Below, one piece after another: positions 38,168-45,857 of a DNA stretch of 64,000 nucleotides. This DNA is from JADLGL01 sp963732865. Its GTDB lineage: Bacteria > Pseudomonadota > Alphaproteobacteria > Rhizobiales > Kaistiaceae. Numbering within the stretch: the stretch's first letter is position 1; every line of letters starts with the position of its first letter. The position numbers and the translations under genes were made by a program. A model generated the notes under the pieces. It made no database searches. It was given only the letters and a program-made list of their open reading frames with translations, and was not told where the DNA came from. Where the stretch lies: positions 930,001 through 994,000 of the forward strand of contig CAVTBC010000004.1 in the NCBI GenBank assembly GCA_963732865.1, read 5' to 3'.

Positions 38168-38533
38168 ATGTCGCTCCGCCCGCTCGCATCACCTTCGTCC
38201 ATCCCCGCGCGCCAGGCGGCACTGAGTGCCGTCGATGCCGAGATTGTCGCCGAGCAGGCGTCAGCGCTCGGGCGCGCCGGCCGGCGGCTGGAGACGGCGC
38301 TCGCCGATCTTGCCGCCTGCGATGCTGGAACGCAGCCCAAGCGCAGCGGCCGGAACCCGCCACCTGACCGGCCGGCATTGCTGGCCGAGGCGCGGCGGGC
38401 GCTCTGGTATCTCGTCGTGCAACGGGAAGCATGCGGCGCCCGCAACTACGGCGAACTCCTCGCCGTCTATGCCGTGCCCGCTGAGGTGAGCCGCGGCATC
38501 ACGCTGCCGTCGCTGACGCCGAGGCGCCGCTAG
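38168..38533 (+). CDS. DUF6665-like protein
   Basis: 121 residues. AEIVAEQASALGRAGRRLETALADL, then ALLAEARRALWYLVVQREACGARNYGELLAVYAVPAEVSRGI: helical, with the ALGRAGRRLE and LVVQREACG blocks I associate with DUF6665. Cytoplasmic; function unknown. Confidence 0.6.
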   Translation: MSLRPLASPSSIPARQAALSAVDAEIVAEQASALGRAGRRLETALADLAACDAGTQPKRSGRNPPPDRPALLAEARRALWYLVVQREACGARNYGELLAVYAVPAEVSRGITLPSLTPRRR

Positions 38534-38600
38534 CACGTGCGCGCGGCCACGATCCGCGCTACGATTGAAGCCGAGGTTCGAACAGACGGGGGCTATCGTC

Positions 38601-38918
38601 ATGACGAAATCACGGCTTGTTCCACTTGCCTTAACGCTGGGGCTCGTGCTGCTTCTCGCCGCCTGCGCGGCCGGCGTGAATCCTTACGTCGACACCGCCA
38701 ATGCGGATGATGTGATCGCCGGCTTCTGGCGTGGCCTGTGGCAGGGGATCATCGCCCCCATCACCTTCATCATCTCGCTGTTCACCGACAAGGTGAGCAT
38801 CTACGAGGTCCACAATTCCGGCGGGTGGTACGATTTTGGCTTCGTTCTCGGCGCCGGCATTCTGTTCGGCGGCGGCTTCCTCGGCGCATTCCGCGGCGGC
38901 CGAAAGAAGTGGGACTGA
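38601..38918 (+). CDS. predicted membrane lipoprotein
   Basis: 105 residues. Lipobox LLLAAC with Cys near residue 22, then a segment with VIAGFWRGLWQGIIAPITFIISLF (hydrophobic) and FGFVLGAGILFGGGFLGAF near the end, followed by a basic tail. A small lipoprotein with further membrane contact; no named family beyond conserved hypothetical. Its stop is immediately followed by that of the convergent cupin gene. Confidence 0.7.
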   Translation: MTKSRLVPLALTLGLVLLLAACAAGVNPYVDTANADDVIAGFWRGLWQGIIAPITFIISLFTDKVSIYEVHNSGGWYDFGFVLGAGILFGGGFLGAFRGGRKKWD

Positions 38919-38919
38919 G

Positions 38920-39258
38920 CTAGTCCTCCGTCTTCAAGTGGATCGCCAGCCAGATCGTCGGCTGGGCGGGGTCGGTCCAAGCGACGCGGTGACGGCGATG
39001 AGCGGGGACGAGCAGATAGTCGCCCGCCGTCAGCGCTTGCTCCCCGTCGCCTTCAATTTCGAGGCGGGCGGCGCCGGCGATCAGCAGCACCCATTCGTCG
39101 GTCGGCTGGTCGTACCAGAAGCCGGGCGGCGAAGCCTGGCCCGTTGAGACGATCCGCTCGACGCGTACACCGGGGCGGGACAGGAGATGGGTGACCAGTT
39201 CATCCGGCGCGCCGGCGTCTATCGCCGAGAAGATATTCCCGCTTGTGTCCTTCGCCAT
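38920..39258 (-). CDS. cupin-domain protein
   Basis: 112 residues forming a single small beta barrel: PGFWYDQPTDEWVLLIAGAARLEIEGDGEQALTAGDYLLVPAHRRHRVAWT. The second cupin motif (G-D-x-x-x-x-P-x-x-x-x-H) is present; the first is modified (Q-P-T-D-E-W). Resembles the phosphoribosylaminoimidazole-carboxylase-related cupins of small size. Function unknown. Confidence 0.85.
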   Translation of the reverse strand: MAKDTSGNIFSAIDAGAPDELVTHLLSRPGVRVERIVSTGQASPPGFWYDQPTDEWVLLIAGAARLEIEGDGEQALTAGDYLLVPAHRRHRVAWTDPAQPTIWLAIHLKTED

Positions 39259-39561
39259 GGCATCAACCTGCGGGGCGCAAAAACTGAATCAAGTTGAACG
39301 ACATCGGCTCTAGTATTTCTCGTTGCTTTTCTGGCGATGTGCTGGCAGACTGGAAAGGCTCGGGCATGCGGGCCCTGGAGACTGGAGCTTAAGGCGCGAG
39401 GCAGTTTCGATTTCGAACGCCCACGCAGGTGCTGGCTGGAATACCGATGTTCGGCACACATAATGATGCCATTTCCTTTCCTCTGTACACCACCGTGCCC
39501 CTAACACCACGCGGACGATACCCGTCCGCGTTATGATCAAACGGGAAAGGATCCCATCGCT
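39259..39561. other. intergenic leader region of cold-shock copy 2
   Basis: 303 bases between the cupin start (minus) and csp (plus). Holds both promoters. The only clear structure is the hairpin at 39509-39531, close to the csp start. Confidence 0.5.
39509..39531 (+). promoter_or_regulatory. leader hairpin before cold-shock copy 2
   Basis: ACGCGGACG (39509-39517), loop ATACC, CGTCCGCGT (39523-39531): a perfect 9-bp stem ending 30 bases before the ATG at 39562. Probably within the csp 5' untranslated region, where structure is known to control cold-shock mRNAs in other bacteria. Confidence 0.5.
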
Positions 39562-39774
39562 ATGCGCCAGACTGGCACCGTGAAATTCTTCAACAGCAGC
39601 AAGGGCTTCGGCTTCATTACTCCGGACGACGGGGCGAAGGATGTGTTCGTTCACGTCTCCGCTCTCGAGCGCTCGGGCATCCCGCATTTGCAGGATGGGC
39701 AGAAGGTCAGCTTCGAGACCGAGCCGGACCGCCAGGGCAAAGGCCCGAAGGCCGTCAACCTCGCTCTCGCGTAA
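39562..39774 (+). CDS. cold-shock protein, CspA family (copy 2)
   Basis: 70 residues: RQTGTVKFFNSSKGFGFITPDDGAKDVFVHVSALERSGIPHL, with both RNP motifs. Paralogue of the gene at 27612. GGGAAAGGA precedes the ATG by about 10 bases. Followed by two hairpins that should end transcription. Confidence 0.95.
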   Translation: MRQTGTVKFFNSSKGFGFITPDDGAKDVFVHVSALERSGIPHLQDGQKVSFETEPDRQGKGPKAVNLALA

Positions 39775-39790
39775 GCAATAGCATTCGAGT

Positions 39791-39810
39791 GCGGTGCCTT
39801 CGGGCACCGC
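39791..39810 (+). terminator. first hairpin after cold-shock copy 2
   Basis: GCGGTGCC, TTCG loop, GGCACCGC: 8-bp stem, 16 bases after the csp stop. No T run directly after; the stronger terminator is the next hairpin. Confidence 0.5.
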
Positions 39811-39823
39811 TCTTCGGCTTCAG

Positions 39824-39848
39824 GCCGCCGGTCATTCGGCGGCTTTTT
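39824..39848 (+). terminator. Rho-independent terminator of cold-shock copy 2
   Basis: GCCGCCG (39824-39830), six-base loop, CGGCGGC (39837-39843), then TTTTT. A textbook intrinsic terminator in the plus direction, located just before the convergent modB stop. Confidence 0.8.
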
Positions 39849-39870
39849 GTTGTTCGGCGTTGCTTGGGGC

Positions 39871-40569
39871 TCAGCGCGCCGGCCGTCGGGTGCGGGCGCG
39901 GCGAGCGAGCAGTTCCGACACGACCAGGGCGACGACCGCGATGACGAGCGAGATGAGCGTCAGCCGCAGCGCCGCCACCCCGCCATCGGGCAATTGCAGC
40001 GCCGTGTAGATCGCGGTCGGGATGGTCTGCGTCTCGCCGGGGATGTTGGCGACGAAAGTAATCGTCGCCCCGAACTCGCCGAGCGCCCGGGCGAAGCAGA
40101 GCACCATGCCGGCGAGGATGCCCGGCATCATCAGCGGCAGAGTGATGCGCAGGAAGACGCGCCAGCGATTGGCGCCGAGCGTGCGCGCCGCGTCCTCGAG
40201 CCGACGGTCGATTGCTTCGACCGAAAGCCGCATCGCCCGCACCATCAGCGGAAAGCCCATCACCGCCGCCGCCAATGCGGCGCCCGTCCAGCGGAATGCC
40301 AGGACGATGCCGAAGGTGTCTTCGAGAAAGATGCCGAGCGGACCCTGCCGTCCGAAGGCGAGGAGCAGGATATAGCCGGTGACCACTGGCGGAGCGACCA
40401 ATGGCAGATGCACCAGGGCGTCGACGAGGGTTCGGCCGGGGAAGCGCTTGCGCGCCAGCAGAAGCGCTACCGCAACGGCAAAGGGAACCGAGACAAGCGT
40501 CGCGACCAGGCCGACGCGCAGGCTAAGGCCAATCGCCGTAAGTTCTGCCGGCGTCAGCGGTCCCCACAT
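39871..40569 (-). CDS. modB: molybdate ABC transporter permease
   Basis: 232 residues with about five membrane helices. The ATPase-docking EAA loop is at DAARTLGANRWRVFLRITLPLMMPGILAG. ARALGEFGATITFVANIPGETQTIPTAIY is characteristic of ModB. It starts directly after the modA stop. No ATPase gene (modC) follows; the next genes on this strand are unrelated. Confidence 0.93.
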   Translation of the reverse strand: MWGPLTPAELTAIGLSLRVGLVATLVSVPFAVAVALLLARKRFPGRTLVDALVHLPLVAPPVVTGYILLLAFGRQGPLGIFLEDTFGIVLAFRWTGAALAAAVMGFPLMVRAMRLSVEAIDRRLEDAARTLGANRWRVFLRITLPLMMPGILAGMVLCFARALGEFGATITFVANIPGETQTIPTAIYTALQLPDGGVAALRLTLISLVIAVVALVVSELLARRARTRRPAR

Positions 40570-41364
40570 CTACGGGCCGGGCGAAAGGACCGCGAAGCCG
40601 TTGCGAATGAAGATCGCGGCGGCGTTCTCGGAGCGAAGGTAGGTGAAGAACTGCAAGGCCTCCGCATTGGCGCCGTCGGCAACCATCGCCGCCGGATAGA
40701 TGATCGGCGGATGCAGATCTTCCGCGAAGGTATCGACGATCCGGACGCGCGGCTCGGCCGCGGCGTCGGTGGCGTAGACGATGCCGAGCGGGGTTTCGCC
40801 GAGTGCTACGAAGGCGAGGGCGGCACGGACATTGTCCGCCTGGGCGACGTGCGGCTCCACCGCGTCCCATTCGCCCAGGGCAATGAGGGCCGCCTTGCCG
40901 TAGCGCCCGGCGGGCACCGCCTCGACATCGGCCATGGCGATGCGGTCGTCGGGACCCAGCGCCGCAACGATCGGGTCGGCGTCGATATGGATGGCGACGG
41001 TGCTGGCCAGCGGAGCGATCAGCACGAGCCGGTTGCCAAGGAGATCGGTGCGGGTCGCGGGGTCGATGATGCCGCGTGCCTCGACATAATCCATCCAGTC
41101 GAGATCGGCGGAGATGAAGATGTCAGCTGGCGCTCCCTGCTCGATCTGCCGCGCGAGCGTCGAGGTGCCGGCATAGCTGACTGACACAGTGATTCCGGTC
41201 TCGCGGGTAAAGTCTTGAACAATCTCATCAAGTGCCGTCTGCAGGCTCGCCGCGGCGAAGACCAGCGGGGTGGCCGCGACCGCGCGTGGAGCAATGGCCA
41301 GGGCGGCCAGCAGGGTGGCGAATGCAAGGCCGCGCCGACGGCTGCGAAGGCGCAGGGCTGTCAT
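40570..41364 (-). CDS. modA: molybdate-binding periplasmic protein
   Basis: 264 residues. Signal peptide to about VAA (residue 29), then PLVFAAASLQTALDEIVQDF and VSVSYAGTSTLARQIEQGAPADIFISADLDWMDYVEARGII, the ModA binding-cleft motifs (the Ser and Ala/Ser main-chain oxyanion contacts). Periplasmic. Immediately precedes modB, so the two form an operon. Confidence 0.93.
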   Translation of the reverse strand: MTALRLRSRRRGLAFATLLAALAIAPRAVAATPLVFAAASLQTALDEIVQDFTRETGITVSVSYAGTSTLARQIEQGAPADIFISADLDWMDYVEARGIIDPATRTDLLGNRLVLIAPLASTVAIHIDADPIVAALGPDDRIAMADVEAVPAGRYGKAALIALGEWDAVEPHVAQADNVRAALAFVALGETPLGIVYATDAAAEPRVRIVDTFAEDLHPPIIYPAAMVADGANAEALQFFTYLRSENAAAIFIRNGFAVLSPGP

Positions 41365-41441
41365 TCGATCGCGATCCTTGCAAAGGGGTAGGGGCGCGCA
41401 TAGTTTCCGCGCGCTCCCGACCGGAAATGGAGATGCCGCGA

Positions 41442-42644
41442 ATGGGATTCCTCGCTGACTCTCTTGCGCGGATCAAGCCGTCCGCGACCATAGCCGTGAC
41501 CACGAAGGCGATGGAGCTCAAGGCGGCCGGTCGCGACGTCATCGGCCTTGGCGCCGGCGAGCCGGATTTCGACACGCCCGACAACATCAAGGAAGCCGCG
41601 ATCCGAGCGATCCGCGACGGCAAGACGAAATACACCGCCGTCGATGGCATCCCCGAGTTGAAGCGCGCGATAGTCGACAAGTTCCACAACGAGAATCATA
41701 TCGACTACACGCCGAAGGAAATCACCGTCGGCACCGGCGGCAAGCAGGTGCTCTACAACGCCCTGATGGCGACGCTCAATCCGGGCGATGAGGTGATCGT
41801 TCCGGCGCCCTATTGGGTGAGCTATCCCGACATGGTGGCGCTGGCCGGCGGGACGCCGGTCGAGGTCAAGACGACGACCGCCAGCGGCTACAAGCTGTCG
41901 GCGGATGCGCTGGAAGCGGCGATCACGCCGGCAACCAAATGGCTGATCTTCAACTCGCCGTCGAACCCGACCGGGGCTGCCTACACGGCGGACGAAATCC
42001 GTGCGGTTACGGACGTGCTGATGCGGCACCCGCAGGTCTGGGTGCTGACCGACGATATGTATGAGCATCTCGTCTATGACGATTTCCGCTTCACGACGAT
42101 CGTCGAAATCGAGCCCGGCCTCCGCGACCGGACGCTGACGGTGAACGGCGTCTCGAAGGCCTATGCAATGACCGGGTGGCGGATCGGCTATGCGGGCGGG
42201 CCGGAGAAGCTGATCAAGGCGATGGCGACGATCCAGTCGCAGTCGACTTCGAATCCGAGTTCGATTTCGCAGTGGGCCGCCGTCGAGGCGCTGACCGGAC
42301 CGCAGGATTTCATCCCGAAGAACGCCGCGCTGTTCAAGGAGCGGCGCGACCTCGTCGTCGGCATGCTGAACCAAGCGAAGGGCATTCGCTGTCCGAAGCC
42401 GGAAGGCGCGTTCTATGTCTATCCGTCCTGCGCCGAGGCGATCGGGCGGACGAGCGGTGGCGGCCGGCTCATCGAGAATGACGAGGCCTTCGTGACTGCA
42501 TTGCTTGAAGAAGAAGGAGTGGCCGTGGTGCAGGGATCGGCGTTTGGCTTCAGCCCCGCCTTCCGCATCTCTTACGCAACGGCGACCGAGACGCTCGACG
42601 AGGCGTGCCGCCGCATTCAAAGGTTCTGCGGCTCTTTGCGGTGA
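41442..42644 (+). CDS. aatA: aspartate aminotransferase (class I)
   Basis: 400 residues from the ATG at 41442, which has GGAGA eight bases upstream; a nearby ATG at 41427 is less likely. PLP fold type I: IGLGAGEPDFDTPDNIKEAA, SPSNPTGAAY, and the PLP Lys in VNGVSKAYAMTGWRIGYA. Length and N-terminus match rhizobial AatA, which uses aspartate and, in some species, prephenate. Confidence 0.93.
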   Translation: MGFLADSLARIKPSATIAVTTKAMELKAAGRDVIGLGAGEPDFDTPDNIKEAAIRAIRDGKTKYTAVDGIPELKRAIVDKFHNENHIDYTPKEITVGTGGKQVLYNALMATLNPGDEVIVPAPYWVSYPDMVALAGGTPVEVKTTTASGYKLSADALEAAITPATKWLIFNSPSNPTGAAYTADEIRAVTDVLMRHPQVWVLTDDMYEHLVYDDFRFTTIVEIEPGLRDRTLTVNGVSKAYAMTGWRIGYAGGPEKLIKAMATIQSQSTSNPSSISQWAAVEALTGPQDFIPKNAALFKERRDLVVGMLNQAKGIRCPKPEGAFYVYPSCAEAIGRTSGGGRLIENDEAFVTALLEEEGVAVVQGSAFGFSPAFRISYATATETLDEACRRIQRFCGSLR

Positions 42645-42650
42645 AGTGCC

Positions 42651-42674
42651 GGGCCGCCGACGTATCGGCGGCCC
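42651..42674. terminator. hairpin between aatA and the convergent lipoprotein gene
   Basis: GGGCCGCCGA (42651-42660), CGTA loop, TCGGCGGCCC (42665-42674): a perfect 10-bp stem six bases after the aatA stop and ten before the other stop. Probably shared by both genes. Confidence 0.65.
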
Positions 42675-42684
42675 AGCCTGTTCG

Positions 42685-43260
42685 TTATTCGGTCGTGCCG
42701 CAGCGGACGAAGTCCGTCGTCAGGTCGCCCATTGCGATGTTGATCGCAGTGAAGGGCGCCTCGCCGGTGGCCGTGACCGTCCACGTGGCCGCCTCAGGCT
42801 CAGCGCCTGTGACCGGACATAGAAGGTTGACGGTGAGGCCTGTGTCGCCTGCCTCGGTACCGGTGACCAGGCAGGCGGTATCGCCGACCGTGATCGCATC
42901 CGGAGCGATGGTCATCGCGTCGGTGGCGCATGCCTCGGGCGCTTCCGCCCAGAGGCCGACGATGTCGGCGAGCGCAACGGCTGCAGGTGCCGCAGCTTCC
43001 ATTGCTGGGGCTCCCGCTTCCATGGCCGGGGCCGCAGTGTCCGTCGCCGGGGCGTCGGTCGCAGGGGCGCCAGCTTCCATCGCTGGAGCCTCAGTTGCCA
43101 TCGCTGGAGCGCCGGCGTCCATGGCCGGGGTGGTGTCGGTGGCGGTTGACGCCGCAGTTGCTGCGTCGTCCGTCGCCGTGGTGTCGTCCTTGTTGCTGCA
43201 CGCCGACAGCATCAAGCCGGCGGCGAGCGCGCTTGCGAGCGCAATTGACTGAAGTTTCAT
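42685..43260 (-). CDS. predicted lipoprotein with Ala/Pro/Met repeats
   Basis: 191 residues. Lipobox GLMLSAC with Cys at about residue 21. Residues 24-95 are low-complexity Ala/Thr/Asp and Pro with repeats of PAMEAGAP/PAMEAAAP, probably a flexible spacer; the C-terminal 95 residues (IVGLWAEAPEACATDAMTI ... FVRCGTTE) form a small domain with four Cys. Likely an outer-membrane-anchored protein of unknown function. Confidence 0.75.
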   Translation of the reverse strand: MKLQSIALASALAAGLMLSACSNKDDTTATDDAATAASTATDTTPAMDAGAPAMATEAPAMEAGAPATDAPATDTAAPAMEAGAPAMEAAAPAAVALADIVGLWAEAPEACATDAMTIAPDAITVGDTACLVTGTEAGDTGLTVNLLCPVTGAEPEAATWTVTATGEAPFTAINIAMGDLTTDFVRCGTTE

Positions 43261-43767
43261 GGTGCCAAACCTCCCGCAGTTCGGACGGTGGAGTCATAGA
43301 GGCGCCGGCGGTCTGCCTTTGCCCCGATCGAGGGCCGGGCCGCCGCTTGCTCGTGGCCCGGTATGCCAATCATCGCCGTACCGCGTCGCCGGCGGTGCAT
43401 TGACGGCTTTCTTATCTACCGGCGCAAAGTGGCCGGATCGCGAGACAAATACTCATTGCACGCCCGGCGTGCTATCGCCGGTGTTGTTAAGGCTCGCAAC
43501 CGCAATGACAAATTCGCCTATTGAGGCAACAATATGCCATAGGCACGCAACAATGTCATTTAAGACGCGAACGTCCCCGGCGAACCGGCCGGCAATACCG
43601 CATAGGGCGAGTCGCCGGCGCGGCGCTCCCCAAGTCTTCGGGGCATTGTTGTCTGCTGCTCCTTGATCACAGGTGGACGCATTTCCTACATTAACGGCTT
43701 GTAGGATGTTGACCGTCTCCGCTTTGGCGGTGGACGTTGATCAACATTGCCAAACGAGTCGGGTTCC
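43261..43767. other. intergenic region upstream of trxB
   Basis: About 510 bases without a supported gene; GC drops between 43480 and 43720. It contains the nested inverted repeats at 43504-43560 and a smaller one (CCTACA/TGTAGG, 43685-43705) some 60 bases before the trxB ATG, which may be a regulatory site. Confidence 0.55.
43504..43560. promoter_or_regulatory. nested inverted repeats upstream of trxB
   Basis: Outer arms AATGACA (43504-43510) and TGTCATT (43554-43560) enclose an inner hairpin: CCTAT (43517-43521) plus GGCA (43525-43528), loop ACAATA, TGCC (43535-43538) plus ATAGG (43539-43543). Both stems are perfect apart from a 3-base bulge. Could be a small RNA or a leader element. Confidence 0.4.
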
Positions 43768-44730
43768 ATGCACGCCAAGGTGATCATCATCGGATCCGGT
43801 CCGGCCGGATATACGGCTGGCATTTACGCGGCGCGCGCGATGCTTGAGCCACTGCTGATCGCGGGCATGCCGCAAGGCGGGCAGCTGACGATCACGTCCG
43901 ATGTCGAGAACTATCCCGGCTTCGCCGAAGTCGTTCAAGGTCCGTGGCTGATGGAGCAGATGCGCGAGCAGGCCGAGAATGTCGGCACGCGCATTATCCA
44001 GGACATGATCGTCGAGGCTGATTTCGACGCCAGGCCGTTCCGCCTCGTCGGCGACAGCGGCAAGATCTACACTGCCGACAGCGTCATCATCGCCACCGGC
44101 GCCCAGGCGAAGTGGCTGGGGCTGCCGTCCGAGGAGCATTTCAAGGGCTTCGGCGTTTCGGCCTGCGCCACCTGCGACGGCTTCTTCTTCAAGGAGCGGC
44201 CTGTGGTGGTCATCGGCGGCGGTAACACGGCCGTCGAGGAGGCGCTCTTCCTCACGCGCTTCGCGTCAAAGGTAACAATCGTCCATCGCCGCGACAGCTT
44301 CCGGGCCGAACGCATCCTGCAGGACCGGCTGTTCAAATCGCCGAAAATCGAGGTGGTGTGGGATAGCGAGGCCGATGAAGTCATCGGCGCCGACGGTTTC
44401 CCGCCGCGCGTGAAGGCGCTTCGTGTGCGCAATCTCAAGACCGGCCAGACCAGCGACATCGAAGCCGACGGCATTTTCGTCGCCATCGGTCACGCGCCCG
44501 CCGTGGAGGTGTTTCGCGGCAAGGTTCGTTTGAAGCCTTCGGGCTATATCTGGACTGCAGCCGATTCCACCGCCACGTCCGTGCCCGGCGTTTTCGCTGC
44601 GGGCGATGTTACGGATGAGACCTACCGGCAGGCGGTGACCGCCGCCGGGATGGGCTGCATGGCCGCTCTCGAGGCCGAGCGCTATCTCGCCGCCTCCGAG
44701 GACGTGCTGCAGACGGAGGCGGCAGAATAG
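43768..44730 (+). CDS. trxB: thioredoxin-disulfide reductase
   Basis: 320 residues from the ATG at 43768. FAD-binding IIIGSGPAGYTAGIYAARA, redox-active CATC in SACATCDGFFF, NADPH-binding VVIGGGNTAVEEALFL, and the final FAD motif VFAAGDVTDETYRQAVTAAGMGC. Reduces thioredoxin with NADPH. Directly upstream of the LsrB-type regulator, the conserved Rhizobiales arrangement. Confidence 0.96.
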   Translation: MHAKVIIIGSGPAGYTAGIYAARAMLEPLLIAGMPQGGQLTITSDVENYPGFAEVVQGPWLMEQMREQAENVGTRIIQDMIVEADFDARPFRLVGDSGKIYTADSVIIATGAQAKWLGLPSEEHFKGFGVSACATCDGFFFKERPVVVIGGGNTAVEEALFLTRFASKVTIVHRRDSFRAERILQDRLFKSPKIEVVWDSEADEVIGADGFPPRVKALRVRNLKTGQTSDIEADGIFVAIGHAPAVEVFRGKVRLKPSGYIWTAADSTATSVPGVFAAGDVTDETYRQAVTAAGMGCMAALEAERYLAASEDVLQTEAAE

Positions 44731-44756
44731 CCGCGCCGGCCATCTCCGGTGCGGCG

Positions 44757-45647
44757 ATGGATTGGGACAAGATCCGGGTCTTCCACGCCGCCGCAGAATC
44801 GGGCTCGTTCACGCGGGCCGCGGAAGCGTTGGACATGAGCCAGTCGGCGGTCAGCCGGCAGGTTAGCGCGATTGAGCGTGATCTCGGCGTGCCGCTGTTT
44901 CATCGCCATGCTCGCGGTCTGATGCTGACGGAGCAGGGCGAGATGCTGTTCCGCGCCGCGCATGACATGCTCATGAAGCTGGATTCGGTGCGCGGCGAAT
45001 TGCAGGAAGCGCGCGACAAGCCGTCCGGCACGCTGCGGGTGACAACCACGGTCGGGCTCGGCTCGACATGGCTGACGGACCGGCTGCATGAATTTGTCGA
45101 GCGCTATCCCGACATCAGCCTGCAGCTCATTCTTGAGAATGAGGAACTCGATCTGTCGATGCGGCAGGCCGATGTGGCGATCCGGCTGCAGAAGCCGAGT
45201 CAACCGGACCTCGTGCAGCGGCGTCTGTTCACCGTGCATTTCCACGTCTATGCGGCGCAGAGCTATCTCGACCGCTTCGGTGAACCGAAGACGCTGGAGG
45301 ATCTCGACAGCCATCGCATCATTACCTTCGGCGTTCCGGTGCCGCTTTATCTGCGCGAGATGAATTGGCTGGAGCAGGCCGGCCGCCCACGTGGCGCGCC
45401 GCGCCAGCCGGTGATGCGCATCAACAATGTGATGGCGATCCGCAATGTGGTGCGCAATGGCGCCGGCATCGCGACGCTACCCGACTACATGATGGAGAAG
45501 GTGGCCGGTCTCGTGCGCATCCTGCCGCAGGCCGAAGCGCCGAGCTTCACCTGCTATTTCGTCTACCCCTCGGAGCTCAGGAATTCGGCGCGGATCGGCG
45601 TCTTCCGCGATTTCCTGCTGGAGAAGGCCCAGACATGGTCATTCTGA
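44757..45647 (+). CDS. lsrB: LysR-family regulator, LsrB/VtlR type
   Basis: 296 residues. N-terminal winged helix WDKIRVFHAAAESGSFTRAAEALDMSQSAVSRQVSAIERDLG, then a LysR effector domain. Both the N-terminal sequence and the position 26 bases after trxB match LsrB of Sinorhizobium / VtlR of Brucella, which control redox, surface and virulence- or symbiosis-related genes and small RNAs. A strong terminator follows at 45813. Confidence 0.88.
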   Translation: MDWDKIRVFHAAAESGSFTRAAEALDMSQSAVSRQVSAIERDLGVPLFHRHARGLMLTEQGEMLFRAAHDMLMKLDSVRGELQEARDKPSGTLRVTTTVGLGSTWLTDRLHEFVERYPDISLQLILENEELDLSMRQADVAIRLQKPSQPDLVQRRLFTVHFHVYAAQSYLDRFGEPKTLEDLDSHRIITFGVPVPLYLREMNWLEQAGRPRGAPRQPVMRINNVMAIRNVVRNGAGIATLPDYMMEKVAGLVRILPQAEAPSFTCYFVYPSELRNSARIGVFRDFLLEKAQTWSF

Positions 45648-45812
45648 TCCAGCGGCAAAGGTGTGGATAAGGAGGACGATTTCAGCTTCTGGTTGCTCGG
45701 CGTCATCGGCGCTTTATAGTTGTCGATGAGCTGCTGATTCGTGGTGGTTCCTCCCTGAGGGTTGCGTCGCCTTTGTTGCGTTGAGGTAGCAGGCGACTAG
45801 CTGAGCCCCACC

Positions 45813-45841
45813 TGCCGGGCCGTTTGCCCGGCATTTTCTTT
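45813..45841 (+). terminator. Rho-independent terminator after lsrB
   Basis: TGCCGGGC (45813-45820), loop CGTTT, GCCCGGCA (45826-45833), then TTTTCTTT. A strong intrinsic terminator in the plus direction, about 165 bases after the lsrB stop; just outside the convergent EF-G-like gene. Confidence 0.8.
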
Positions 45842-45857
45842 CCCCCAAAATGCGCAG

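Noticed and set aside
39847..41184. 445-codon plus-strand open frame
   Set aside because: Antisense to modB and modA, whose families are clear.
41361..42620. 419-codon minus-strand open frame
   Set aside because: Antisense to the aspartate aminotransferase gene.
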